From: Hyaloraphidium curvatum
Taxonomy: Eukaryota > Monoblepharomycota > Hyaloraphidiomycetes > Hyaloraphidiales > Hyaloraphidiaceae
Reading direction: 5' to 3'
Assembly (NCBI GenBank): GCA_025558095.1
Contig: JAIVFI010000019.1
Location: 620,001 to 684,000, forward strand
Length of the DNA stretch: 64,000 bases
The notes beneath the pieces are model-generated. The model was not told where the DNA came from, did not search any database, and saw nothing but the letters and a program-made list of their open reading frames with translations. Shown one piece after another: positions 36,327 to 46,585 of this stretch. A program made the translations under genes and the position numbers. How positions within the stretch are numbered: position 1 is the first letter of the stretch; each line of letters opens with the position of its first letter.

Positions 36327-38598
36327 TCACGGCTTCACGGTCAGCTTGGCCGACCCGCCAGACGCCAGCAGCGTGCCGTTCCCGCCGAAGCTAGCCGCAA
36401 TGGCCGCGTTCCCGACCCGCATCGTCCGCAGGACCGCGAAGGCCAGCGAGGCCAGCCCGGCGGCATTTGTCCTCGCGCGTCCCACGAGCGTCCCGTTGAC
36501 ACGGAAAGATACCTGCGCGTCCGAAACTGGGCGTCCGGTGTTGGTCCGCGCGCCGTCAATCCGTGCCAGCGTCGCACGCAGGTTCACCCTTGCCCCCCTC
36601 CTGCCACGCGCCGCCTCGACCCGCAGCGCCGTCCGCGCAGGGCAACCGGCCGTGGGGCACTGCGCCAGCCCGAGGATGTACCTGCTCAGCAGCACCCCGG
36701 GCGCGGGGGTCCACCGCGCGCACGAGGCAAACTCCCTGCACGTCTTTGTCCGCGCCTCCCACGAGGCGAACTTGCACCGCGCCGGGCCGAGGGCCTGGCA
36801 CCCGTCCTCGCACGCCTTGCGCGACGCCACCGTGCGGACGCGACTGGGGGTACCGCAGCACGTCGTGTTTGCGGCGCAATCGCCGAACCACCTGATCGGG
36901 GGCGGGGGCGGCGGAGGCGAGGTGGGGCACCCCCGCGCAACGGGGCAGTCCCCGGGGTCGCGGGCGCCGAGGAAGGCGCGTGGGGAAGCGGTCCAGCGGC
37001 CGTAGGGGCATCGGGAAGCCGAGTAGATGCGGCAGGTGCGGGGGCCGGGGTCGTACCCGACGAGCTGGCAGAACACGTCCCTGCACTTGGTTTCGCACGC
37101 CGCCAGGGTGAGGTTGCGGAACACATCGTCGGGGTGGCCGCAGCAGGTGCGGTTGCGGCCGCAGTCGGCCATGGAGAGGAAGCCCGATGGGGGTGGAGGG
37201 GGTGCGGGGAGTGGGGAAGGGGAGGCGTAGGCGCGGTAGGCGGAGAATTCAGCGACGAGGTTGCGGATCGCGCGCGCGTTGTCGGAGCGGTTGGCAATCC
37301 CAGTGCGTCGGCCCGCAAAGAGTACGTCCGGGTTGGAAAAGTACGGGACGGTGGGGCAGACGCCTCCCGTTTCGCACTCGTAGGCCATCACTGTGCGGAA
37401 CACCCCGGGGACGCGGTACCCGTACGCGTAGGGGAACGCGGCCGCGCTTGCGCCGGGTTTGTCGGCGCCTGCCGTCTCGCGGTCATGCCAGCAACCCATG
37501 TTGTGCCCCATTTCTGGTGAACAAACGGGACGGTCAGAGGGGGGCCGGCAGCAGGCCGCAAAACGCACCGTGAGCCAGGGTTGTATCGGCGATGCAGGTA
37601 ATGCTGATGACCGAGAAGCCCTTGGCCGCATTGCCCGGTGCTCCCGGCACCTCCAGAATGTGGGCGAAGCCGCAGTAGTCTTCGAAGTTGGCGTACAGCG
37701 CGACGAGGTCGGCGCCGTACTGGTCGCGCAGCGCGTGCAGCTCGTCCATCCGCCCGTCGGTGGTGTTGGTGAGGTCTTCCAGGGCGAAATCCGAGGGACC
37801 CTTGATTCCGACGTAGTCTCTCTCGACGTAGGCGGTCCGCGCGACGTGCACGAGGCGCACACGCATGGGGATGCCGCTGTTGCGGTAGGCGTCGTTGGCC
37901 AGCTGCACGTCGTGCCAGGCGACAAAGTCGGGGTTGCGGGAGGGGCCCAGGTATTTCACGGCCGCTGGGGTAAAGGCCAAGAGGACGTCGACGGTGTAGA
38001 TGCCGTCGGGGCCGGGTTCCGCCGCGGGGGCGGGCATCTGCGAAGCGCCGTTCGCGGCTAGGGGCCCATCTGTCGCCCCGTCTGCAGCCAACGGCCCGAC
38101 GGCGACCGAGGGCTGGCTGCCGGGGCCCCTGTGCTGGCCGGTCGTGCCGCACTTTGGCTTTGCCTGCAGGTCGAGCTCGCGCAGCGTGTGCACCCCGCTC
38201 CCATCGGGCATGATGTCGAACGCGGCCCCGCCCGCCACCACCGTGCCGATGATCGATCCCTCTGCGTCCCGTGACAGCGCGACGTAGCCGGCGTCCACGC
38301 CGAGCAGGGAGCCGAACCACGTCTCCCTGCCGTCTTCGCCGCTCCTCCGGTCGAGCACGGCGGTGAAGTTGGCGCCGGAAAACAGCGGCAGCGCGATGCG
38401 CGGCGGACCGTCGCCGCGGAGCAGCGACGCGTCGGCGGCCACGCGGCGGATGCGGCGGGCGCGGGCGTCGGGGCGCGGCGGTTCGTCGGCGGGCGGGAGC
38501 TCCGAGAAGAGGGACCGCGGGGCAGCCGCGGCGCACGGAAGCAGCACGCACGCGAGCAGAAGAAGGGTACAGACGCGGAAGGCGGCCGTTCGCGACAT
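36327..38598 (-). CDS. secreted zinc metalloprotease (reprolysin-like) with Cys modules, two exons
   Basis: The exons are 38598-37569 and 37513-36327 and give 738 aa. A signal peptide (VCTLLLLACVLLPCAAA) and a propeptide of about 170 residues come first. The peptidase part has YTVDVLLAFTPAAVKYLG and, formed exactly at the splice, HEMGHNMGCWHD, the HExxHxxGxxHD zinc motif of metzincins. A Met-turn candidate follows (RTVMAYEC). The second exon also encodes two similar Cys-rich modules (DCGRNRTCCGHPDDVF... and DCAANTTCCGTPSRVR...). The C-terminus has a beta-rich Ig-like segment (VSFRVNGTLVGRARTNAAG). It should be exported and cleave extracellular protein. Intron 37514-37568 has donor GTGCGT. Confidence 0.9.
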
Positions 38599-39413
38599 TT
38601 TCGAGGCAGGAGTCCTGGGAACGGGAACGCCTGTGGGGGACGTCTGCGCCTCACTCTTGCTTCCAGCCAGGCCCCATCGACGCCCCGTACGGGTCCGGCT
38701 CGCCCGGCTCGGTGGAGTCCGAGCAGGGATGCCACCTCGAAGAAGCAGCTCGCATGCTTGGACACGAGTCTCGCGCATGTGGGTCGTGGTTGGGCAAGAT
38801 CGCTGTAGCACAGCCCGCGCCCATTTCGATTGAGCCTCCGACTGCCTTTGGAGGTTCCTGCCCCAAATCGACCGGTGACACCTTGCAGTAAGCCAGAGGG
38901 CGAAATGGCTCTGAACAATCTTCTGCAGATTGCGGCCTCTCGCGGCTGCAGCAACAGGAGGAACGAGAGTTCGTACGGAGTTCGAGGAGGCATAACTTGA
39001 CATCCACGACCGCCGACCCCGAACCTGCAGCGTGAAAGCATTGTTTCGTCTTGATCGTACCTCAGATTTGGCCAGAGATAGCAGTTGGTTCCGGCAAGGC
39101 GAGATCGGGCGATCGTCCCTTGCCACCCGCGCAGCGCGCCTCGCCGCCGCCCGCGCATCTCCGCTGGCCAACGCCATAGGCGTCGGCGCCCGTCTCCCCC
39201 GACTGTACACGCCAAAGGGCGGCACTACCCCCGCTCCTGCCCAATTTCCCGCTGGGCTTCTGAGGCCGTCCTCCGCCCGCGCCGCGCTATCTGCACGCCG
39301 CCACACTTGCTTCCGTTCCGCGGCGCCCCCGAGTGCCGCCCACCCGCCGCCTCCGCCCCGCCTCCGCCGCCCTCCTCCACCGCGGTTGTTCCTTCTCCCG
39401 CTCCGGAAAAGCC
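38599..39413. promoter_or_regulatory. divergent intergenic region, protease / PhyH
   Basis: This 815-bp gap lies between the two start codons and holds both promoters. The middle (38,750-39,080) is less GC-rich. No specific site is recognised. Confidence 0.35.
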
Positions 39414-40528
39414 ATGGCCGCCCACCGCACGCTCACCACGCTGCCCAACACCGCCACCGTCGCCGAGGCCGTCGCCGTCGTCGAGCGCGAGGGCGGCGTG
39501 ATCATCCGCGACATGTTCGACGCCGAGACCATCGACGGGCTCGCGCGCGACATCGGCCCGATCCTCGATACGGTCAGGGCCGGGTACAAGGAGGACAGCG
39601 GGTTCACGGGCACGCACACCAAGCGCACGGGCGCGCTGTTCGCAAAGTCGAGCCACATGCCCAAGGTCGCGCTGCACCCGCTGTACCACGGCGTCGCGAA
39701 GCACTTCCTCCGCAGGCCCGTTGAAGCCTGGTGGGCAACGTCGCTCTGGCCTGCCAATCTGCTCCTGACACCGCCTGGTGGTCCAGGCTGGGCGAGGACC
39801 GCATCCAAATTGTCCCCGACATGCAGGTCGGCTTCACCCAGGCCATCCGCATCGAGCCTGGCCAGGGCGCGCAGCCGCTGCACCGCGATGACATGTCGTT
39901 CCTGTGGCGGCACCCGCAGTACGGCCGCGAAGGGCGCGTGCAAATCATGGTTGCCGTGAGCGAGTTCACGGCCGAGAACGGAGGAACCCTGGTCATCCCG
40001 GGGAGCAACCACTGGGACGACCAGCGCAAGCCGGAGAGGAGCGAGGCGGTGTCGACCATCATGCCCAAGGGCTCGGGTGAGTCCAACCATGCGACCGGTG
40101 CCGTTCGCGGGATGCTCAATCCTCCCTCCTCCACAGGGATGATCTTCATCGGCTCTACGTACCACGCCGGCGGCCAGAACAACACCGAAAAGGCCCGCTT
40201 CGGCCTCTCGATGTCCTGGGACCTCTCCAACCTGCGCTCCGAGGAGAACCACTTTGTCTCGACCCCGCTGTCGGTCGTGAAGCAGCTTCCCCCCGAGATC
40301 CAGCGCGGGCTGGGGTGGTCGTTCGGGGAGAACTACATGGGATGGTGGGTCCCTGCTCCTCGGTGTTGCTGCGGCCGAAAGCTGACCGGCATCCGTCCCG
40401 CGCGAAGGGTCATTATCGACGGGCAGATGAGCGACCCGAACGAGCTGCTGCACCGGGAGGACTACAAGACGGTGGACCAGGGGGTACCCGGCGATACTCT
40501 GCCCTTGCTCGCAAAGTCGAAGCTGTGA
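39414..40528 (+). CDS. PhyH (phytanoyl-CoA dioxygenase)-like Fe(II)/2-oxoglutarate enzyme, four exons
   Basis: The exons are 39414-39730, 39787-40076, 40137-40344 and 40408-40528 and give 311 aa. The iron ligands are LHRDD (HxD, exon 2) and the distal His of YHAGGQNN (exon 3), followed by ARFGLSMSW with an Arg placed to bind 2-oxoglutarate. GGVIIRDMFD near the N-terminus and ENGGTLVIPGSNHW are typical PhyH segments. Introns are 56, 60 and 63 nt, and their joins create AWLGEDR, GSGMIFIG and GWVIIDG. The last intron is a multiple of three, so an unspliced product would stay in frame with a 21-residue insert. The substrate is unknown; relatives hydroxylate fatty acyl chains and secondary metabolites. 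Confidence 0.88.
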
Positions 40529-40747
40529 TGCGTGCCATGCGGCGAGAGAGGGATCTGTGGCCAAATGCTGGAAATGTAATGCTTTTGGAACGAGATGTAC
40601 TCATTGGATGCCTGCCTCGATCCATTCCGTTCGTCGACTCTTGGCGGCCGATTCGAGTCGAATCGGTGGAGGCGGGGTGGCAAAGCGGGAGACAGCTCAG
40701 GCTCCGCCCTTCACTCTCCGTCGCGCGCTCCGGGCCCCTCAAAAACC

Positions 40748-42087
40748 ATGGCCGCGCAGTCCAAGCCCGAGAACGAAGGCGCGGCGGCCGGCGCCGCCGC
40801 GAAGCCGCGGTCCAAGCCGCCGTGGTGGATCATCTTCGTGGACTGGCCCGACGCAATCGCCATGCTCGGTTTCCTCGGGGCCCTGATCGCCTTCAACAAG
40901 TCCGATTTCGCCCGGCGCTTCTACGCCGACCTCGCCAAGCGGTTCCCGGACAAGCTCGAGCGGGCACGCCACATGCTCGACATCAACGGGAGCGTCCAGC
41001 TCTACACCTTCTGGACCCTGGCCGCGCTCTACGCCGTCCTCGACCTGCTCAAGTGGCCCAAGTTCCTCTACCAGTTCCGGATCCAGAAGGGCGACCCGCC
41101 CAAGGCTTCGTGGTACCTCAAGGTCGCCGTGTGGAACTTCGCCGCCCAGAGCCTGGTCATGGGGCCCTTTGCCAACCACGTGCTCGAGCCACTGTGGTGG
41201 AAACGCGGCGGGGCCGAAAGGGCACTGAAGATTCCGTCGGTGGGGAGGATGGTCAAGGAGTGGTTCATCTGCGAGGCCTGGGTGCAGTTCTGGCTGTGGG
41301 TCCCCTCGAGGAAGGCGGTCCGCGAATCGAGCTGACTTGCCGAGGACAGGTACACCTCGCACCGCATCATGCACCTGCCCTGGCTCTACAAGTGGACCCA
41401 CAAGGTGCGTCCCGCCCCAGCTTTGCTCTCCGCCCGACGATCTCACGGATCGGGACCGCTTTAGCGCCACCACTACCACACCAACCCCATGGTCATCGCC
41501 AACTTCTACGGCACCCCGTTCGAGTACATCTTCCAGAACACCCTGGCGACCGCCGCCGAGTTCCTGCTGCCCATCCACCCGAGCACCATGTGGTTCTTTG
41601 GCGCGTACCACAACTGGGAGACCGCGACCTCGCACTCTGGTGGGTTGCGTGTCGTCCCCGTGCTCAGTTGCGATTGATTGCAAAGGCCAATGTCTGCATC
41701 CCACAGGCTACGCGATCCCCTTCGCCACCAACGCGCTGCAGCACAACTACCACCACAGGATGTTCGAGGGCCTGTACGGGCTCCACAGCGGGTGGGTGTT
41801 GCCTTGGTGCCGCCGCACGGGCCCCTCTGACGCCCACTGTGCGCAGCATGCCGATCATGGACATGATCTTCGGCACCGCGGACGAATACTTCCAGTGGCG
41901 CTGGGAGTGGCTCAAGACGCACCACTGGTGGGCTCGAAGGGGGTCTGCTGCCTCTCCTGCGGCTGCTGACCCGTCGCCTTCGGCTCACAGGCTGTGGAAC
42001 ACCCGGCTCGACGGTGTCAAGGACGAGGAGGCGGAAAAGGTGCTCAACATCGAGGGCGTGGACAGGGACGGGGTGCCTCTGATCTGA
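40748..42087 (+). CDS. fatty-acid hydroxylase superfamily protein, tandem copy 1, six exons
   Basis: The exons are 40748-41295, 41350-41404, 41465-41639, 41707-41791, 41847-41927 and 41991-42087 and give 346 aa. The motifs are HRIMH (HxxxH), HKRHHY (HxxHH) and, in exon 4, HNYHH (HxxHH). Hydrophobic segments near residues 27-50, 85-105 and 130-150 fit an ER enzyme. The final exons read DMIFGTADEYFQWRWEWL and RLDGVKDEEAEKVLNIEG. Intron 1 (41296-41349, 54 nt) is absent from copy 2, where WLYTSHRIMH is uninterrupted. Introns 4 and 5 are almost identical to those of copy 2. The gene is related to, but distinct from, 7555-8784. A lipid hydroxylase or desaturase of unknown substrate. Confidence 0.9.
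41707..42005 (+). repeat. near-identical tract, hydroxylase copy 1
   Basis: These 299 bp (exon 4, intron 4, exon 5, intron 5 and the first 15 bp of exon 6) match 43339-43637 with a single mismatch that I could find by eye, in intron 4. Sequence immediately outside the tract is clearly diverged. Confidence 0.85.
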
Positions 42088-42459
42088 GCCAGGGCGGCGG
42101 CGGACTGAGCGGGCCAGGTTTTGGGCCAAGGAAGTGCCGGCCCGGGTACCGAGCATATATCGGAAATTGCTTGCATCATCCCCGGGGACAGTAGTGATCA
42201 TTGTGTACCCACGTGCCATTCTGGAGTGGTGTTCATCGTTTTCGGGGGGGAAGGAGTCGGCAGGCTTCCTCCCCATCCATCATGGCGCCCCGTGGTTTCC
42301 TTTGGGTCGCTCCTTCTGCTGGGCTAGTTTGATGGCCGACGTTCGCAGCGCCGGAATGGGAGCTGAGGGTGACGGGGGGTGGTGGGGCGGCGAGCTGGGA
42401 GACAGGCGATTGGCCCACCTGCGCGTCCACTCGTCGTGCCCCAAGCCCCGCCCGAAACC
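42088..42459. other. intergenic region between tandem hydroxylase copies
   Basis: This 372-bp stretch is not obviously similar to the 219-bp region before copy 1, so the duplication does not clearly include the promoter. No element is recognised. Confidence 0.3.
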
Positions 42460-43740
42460 ATGGCCGCGCAGTCCAAACCGGAAAACGAAGGCGGCGCCGC
42501 CGCGAAGCCGCGGTCCAAGCCGCCGTGGTGGATCATTTTCGTGGACTGGCCCGACGCCGTCGCCATGCTCGCCTTCCTCGGGGCCCTGATCGCCTTCAAC
42601 AAGTCCGACTTTGCCCGGCGCTTCTACGCCGACCTCGCCAAGCGGTTCCCCGACAAGCTCGAGCGGGCGCGCCACATGCTCGACATCAGCGGCAGCGTGC
42701 AGCTATACACCTTCTGGACACTTGCCGCGCTCTACGCCGTGCTGGACCTCACCAAATGGCCCAAGTTCCTCTATCGGTTCCGGATCCAGAAAGGGGACCC
42801 GCCCAAGGCGTCGTGGTACCTCAAGGTCGCCGTGTACAACTTCGCCGCCCAGAGCCTGGTCATGGGGCCGTTCGCGAGCAAGGTCCTGGAACCCATTTGG
42901 TGGAAACGCGGCGGGGCCCAGCACGCGACGAGGATCCCGTCGGTGGGAAGGACGGTCAAGGAGTGGTTCATCTGCGAGGCCTGGGTGCAGTTCTGGCTCT
43001 ACACGAGCCACCGCATCATGCACCTCCCCTGGCTCTACAAGTGGACCCACAAGGTGATACTTCTGGTCAGTTCGACGTCTGGTAGCCGACCACTCGGTCC
43101 CAGTTCCACCACTACCACACCAACCCCATGGTCATCGCCAATTTCTATGGCACCCCGTTCGAGTCGATCTTCCAAAACACCCTGGCGGGCCTCGCCCAGT
43201 ACCTCCTCCCCATCCACCCGAGCACCATGTGGTTTTTCAACGCCTACCACGATTGGGAAACCGCGACGTCTCACTCGGGTTGGTTCCCGCGCCGCTGCCG
43301 AACTGGTTGTGATAAGAGCGATCACACGCAATCCGCAGGCTACGCGATCCCCTTCGCCACCAACGCGCTGCAGCACAACTACCACCACAGGATGTTCGAG
43401 GGCCTGTACGGGCTCCACAGCGGGTGGGTGTTGCCTTGCTGCCGCCGCACGGGCCCCTCTGACGCCCACTGTGCGCAGCATGCCGATCATGGACATGATC
43501 TTCGGCACCGCGGACGAATACTTCCAGTGGCGCTGGGAGTGGCTCAAGACGCACCACTGGTGGGCTCGAAGGGGGTCTGCTGCCTCTCCTGCGGCTGCTG
43601 ACCCGTCGCCTTCGGCTCACAGGCTGTGGAACACCCGACTGGACGGGGTCAAGGACGAGGAGGCGGAGAAGGTGCTCAACATCGAGGGCGTGGACAGGGA
43701 CGGGGCGCCGCTGATCGGGGGACGGGCCGAGGCAGCGTGA
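42460..43740 (+). CDS. fatty-acid hydroxylase superfamily protein, tandem copy 2, five exons
   Basis: The exons are 42460-43053, 43104-43278, 43339-43423, 43479-43559 and 43623-43740 and give 350 aa. It matches copy 1 along its whole length, with HRIMH, then FHHYHTNP (the HK/FHHY join gives HKFHHY), and HNYHH. The first exon of copy 2 equals exons 1+2 of copy 1, lacking one intron. The stretch 43339-43637 is nearly identical to copy 1 including two introns, while the upstream introns have no similarity. The C-terminus adds GGRAEAA after DGAPLI. Same likely role as copy 1. Confidence 0.9.
   Translation: MAAQSKPENEGGAAAKPRSKPPWWIIFVDWPDAVAMLAFLGALIAFNKSDFARRFYADLAKRFPDKLERARHMLDISGSVQLYTFWTLAALYAVLDLTKWPKFLYRFRIQKGDPPKASWYLKVAVYNFAAQSLVMGPFASKVLEPIWWKRGGAQHATRIPSVGRTVKEWFICEAWVQFWLYTSHRIMHLPWLYKWTHKVILLVSSTSGSRPLGPSSTTTTPTPWSSPISMAPRSSRSSKTPWRASPSTSSPSTRAPCGFSTPTTIGKPRRLTRVGSRAAAELVVIRAITRNPQATRSPSPPTRCSTTTTTGCSRACTGSTAGGCCLAAAARAPLTPTVRSMPIMDMIFGTADEYFQWRWEWLKTHHWWARRGSAASPAAADPSPSAHRLWNTRLDGVKDEEAEKVLNIEGVDRDGAPLIGGRAEAA
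43339..43637 (+). repeat. near-identical tract, hydroxylase copy 2
   Basis: Partner of 41707-42005. The identity spans two introns, which argues for recent gene conversion rather than selection on the protein. Confidence 0.85.
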
Positions 43741-43955
43741 GCTCGTGCGGGGTGGGGTTTGGATCGTGGGGCCGGGGAGGGTCCGACAAGAGTATGGCGC
43801 TAGATGTCTGAAGTGTTTGCATTAGTGGTAGCAGCCAACAGAGTCGGGTTGCTGACAGACGGGCGGGTACAAGTCCAAAGCGGCGCGGTCACCTGCACGC
43901 TGCATACTCAGCGAAATCTTGCTTCGGTGCATGTCAATCCAAGTCAGCTCTCTTG

Positions 43956-45008
43956 CTAGCCATCTACACCGGGCCAATGCACGCCCCCGCCCCCGTCGTC
44001 CTCGCCCTGGAGCCACCCCGCCACCCAGGACCTCTTGGACTCTGGCATCTTGCTGCCGTCTGTAGGTGGCACGCTGATACTCCGCAGGTTAGAGTCTCTT
44101 CGCTCGGTCCGTGGGGGTTTGTGGATTATGTAGCTGGTGCTGGGTCGGAGGAAGTCTGTTCTTTCCCTCCACGCCTCTGCTCCGACGTCCCAAGCGGATC
44201 CCGGCTGTGTTTCGGAGTCGCAGGCGGGGGTTGGACCGTCCCCCAGCTCACGCGCTCGTCCAGCCTGCGAAGACAGTAGAGCGTTACGGAGGTATTCGAC
44301 GTGCCAAGGAACCGAGAGCCGTGCCGTCGAGGCAAATGACGGAGGCGCGGCCGCGAGCGGCGGGAATGTCCGGTGCCCGTCGAGCAGGGGCTGTCCCACG
44401 GAACGGTGGGCAAGCGACGTTGACGATGGGGAGAGTATGTCCCCGGTGCTGCGGGAGAACCGGCGGCCGACAAGCCTGGGACGCGGCGCCGACGGGTCGA
44501 AAACGTGTGCAGCCAGCCGCCGCGCCCCAGGCCCGTCCAGGGACTCAGTGCCCGAGCCGTCCGACTCGTCCGACTCGCTTTCGTCTTCGCTGTCCAGATT
44601 CCGGTACCCGGGGCCGATGGCCATGGTGCGGCTGGAACCGGAAAGGACGAACGGGGCTGCCCTTGCTGCGGGGTCCGCGGGTGGCGGAGCCCGCGCCCAG
44701 TCGGCGGCCACAAAATCAAGCGGAATCGCCGCCGCCGACCGCGAGCGGGATATCGGGAGCAGCGGGGCGGGGGCGGGACCCGGTGCGGTGCCCGCCGCAC
44801 CCCTCTCCCGCCGGCCGTCCGCCGACAGCGGCGACAGGGGCACGAGCGCCTGGACGAACTTCTCGTCGCGGGGCCACAGCGAGTCCGGGGCCGACGACGC
44901 GCGCCGCATCGCGATCCGTGCCGTCGTCCTCGATCCTTCGGTTCTGAGTGGTGCGGCAGGTCGGTCCAGTCCCCGTGTTTCGGGCGGGATTTCTTCAGGG
45001 CAACGCAT
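43956..45008 (-). CDS. disordered protein of a three-gene tandem family (member 1)
   Basis: An intronless 350-aa frame. I suspect the true start may be the internal Met at 44909, because it puts RRASSAPDSLWPRDEKFVQALVP at the N-terminus, as in the two neighbours. The whole protein is rich in Ser, Pro, Arg, Ala and Asp and is probably unstructured, with an acidic Ser patch (LDSEDESESDESDGSGTE). The shared N-terminal motif is RRxS ... W/L-x-RD-x2-[FW]V-x2-L[VM]P, with the RASSAP part fitting RxxSxP, a PKA/14-3-3-type site. I do not recognise a named family. Members 2 (45749-46585) and 3 (47228-47995) lie upstream on the same strand. Confidence 0.6.
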   Translation of the reverse strand: MRCPEEIPPETRGLDRPAAPLRTEGSRTTARIAMRRASSAPDSLWPRDEKFVQALVPLSPLSADGRRERGAAGTAPGPAPAPLLPISRSRSAAAIPLDFVAADWARAPPPADPAARAAPFVLSGSSRTMAIGPGYRNLDSEDESESDESDGSGTESLDGPGARRLAAHVFDPSAPRPRLVGRRFSRSTGDILSPSSTSLAHRSVGQPLLDGHRTFPPLAAAPPSFASTARLSVPWHVEYLRNALLSSQAGRARELGDGPTPACDSETQPGSAWDVGAEAWRERTDFLRPSTSYIIHKPPRTERRDSNLRSISVPPTDGSKMPESKRSWVAGWLQGEDDGGGGVHWPGVDG

Positions 45009-45748
45009 GCCGCCTCGCTCCTCTGCTCATGCATGCCAAATGCACCATCCGCTGGGGGCAATCCATGAACAATGTGTGCTCCACGCACGGCATCTATCCA
45101 TGCGCCGCAAGGTTGTCGGGGGGAGCGGGCGGTTCTTTGGGCGGATTTTCCTGTTCTCTGTCAGATAACGGAAATAGGATGAAGGACTGGACGGGACACG
45201 TATAAAAAGGAATACGAACTGGCCACTCCACATCTCCGTTGGGGAACTGGCGACTAATTGGTTTGGCAGCTTGCTCGCGCAAGAAAAACCGCCTTTTGCC
45301 ACCAGGGCCCAACGTCTGCCGAAGCAACTACATATCCGCATGGAGCTCTCGCGCGACAGTCGGACCGCCTCGGAGACGGGTTACTGAGGCGATGGAAGGC
45401 GGTCCGTGTCGAGTCCATGCAAAGGAATGCGAACGGCGGATCTTCCCCTGTCGGCATTCTTGGCCGGTTGCGGCGGGGCGCGTGTCGTGTTCTGTTCCTT
45501 ATTGAAGTCAAAGACTCTTGCAGCTCCGCAATGCGAACCCCATCCGCCCCCAGCGCAGCGGAAGTTCTCGTTTCGAGCCGAGCGTTGGGATTGGATAACG
45601 CGCCGGCTGGTCCGGAACCAATCCACGGTTCGAAGACACGATCAGCTAGCCGGGAAACCGCCCGTTTGCCCCGGCTCTAAGCGGTCGTCCGACGAGGAGA
45701 TCGGAGCCACCTCAGCGCCGGCCAGGAAGCGCAGCCATCTGTCTGCCC
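45009..45748. promoter_or_regulatory. intergenic region between members 1 and 2
   Basis: This 740-bp gap carries the promoter of member 1 (minus strand). It contains 'tataaaaagg' at 45201-45210 on the plus strand, but no plus-strand gene follows, so its meaning is unclear. No gene is supported. Confidence 0.3.
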
Positions 45749-46585
45749 CTACACAGCGGGCTCCGAGTGCCGGCGCAGGTGGGGCCCGGGGGCGGGAGAG
45801 GCAAGGGAATGGTGCAATGCAGTTGCTTGTCCGGCAGTGCACAGGTGCGATCCGCGGTCGATATCTGCTGGGAGGGATGCGTAGATCACGGGAGGACCGG
45901 ATCTGCCCGGAGGGGAGGGAACGTCCGAGTCGGGTGAGGAGTCGTCGTCCCTGTGCTCTTGCTCCGGGTGCGTGCGAAGTGGGATGATGAGCACGCGGGG
46001 CGAGGGCTCGGAACGGCGTCTCGGTGGGGAGGGCGGGTCGTGCCGGTGGCCGTGTTGATGGTGGTGCTTCGGGGCCGAAGGAGGGGCGTCAGGCCTCTCC
46101 AGGTATATCGGCTGGTCATGGAGTGGTTCAGGATCACGTGGCGTCCGGTAAAAAGCCTGCATGGACGCGGCGACCGCACAGGGCGGCGGCCCCGGTGGCA
46201 GGTCCTGCCCGTGCCCGGCCCCGCCGTGGTGGCCGTGCCGCCCCGGGTGCTTTTCGGAATCAGACGTGCGGTGCGGTGATGCGCCTGGCACGGCGGCGCC
46301 GGCCGCGTCCGGCGGCAGAGGGAGTCCGGCCACGTGAATCCCCGCCGGTGACCCCGCCGGCGCCCGAACCGCCGCCCCGCCCCCCGCCGCGTCCTCTGGT
46401 GCGATCTCCGCGTCACCCAGCGCGGCCAAGGATTCTTCGACCGGCGCCGGGCCCCGTTTGCTGTCCTCTCCTCCCTGCCGCGGCACGAGCTCCCTGACCC
46501 AGGCAGCGTCCCTCAGTCTTGACCACGCCCCTGGATCCGACGCCCGCCTCGTCCCGGGCCCCGGCGGCGCCAGAAGATTGTCCAT
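45749..46585 (-). CDS. disordered protein of a three-gene tandem family (member 2)
   Basis: An intronless frame of 278 aa from the Met at 46585. It begins MDNLLAPPGPGT then RRASDPGAWSRLRDAAWVRELVP, the family motif. It contains further RxxSxP sites: RRRSEP near residue 190 and RRHSEP at the very C-terminus (ends RRHSEPAV). The middle is rich in His, Pro and Gly (HGHHGGAGHG; KHHHQHGHRH). No fold, signal peptide or membrane segment is visible. The same frame is open upstream to 46858, but those residues do not look family-like. Confidence 0.58.
   Translation of the reverse strand: MDNLLAPPGPGTRRASDPGAWSRLRDAAWVRELVPRQGGEDSKRGPAPVEESLAALGDAEIAPEDAAGGGAAVRAPAGSPAGIHVAGLPLPPDAAGAAVPGASPHRTSDSEKHPGRHGHHGGAGHGQDLPPGPPPCAVAASMQAFYRTPRDPEPLHDQPIYLERPDAPPSAPKHHHQHGHRHDPPSPPRRRSEPSPRVLIIPLRTHPEQEHRDDDSSPDSDVPSPPGRSGPPVIYASLPADIDRGSHLCTAGQATALHHSLASPAPGPHLRRHSEPAV

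Noticed and set aside
39333-39413. An upstream, Arg-rich N-terminal extension of the PhyH protein
   Set aside because: The extension begins with GTG, not ATG; the ATG at 39414 is the first in frame.
45201-45210. TATA box 'tataaaaagg' on the plus strand
   Set aside because: No plus-strand gene follows within 2 kb, so I do not call it a promoter.
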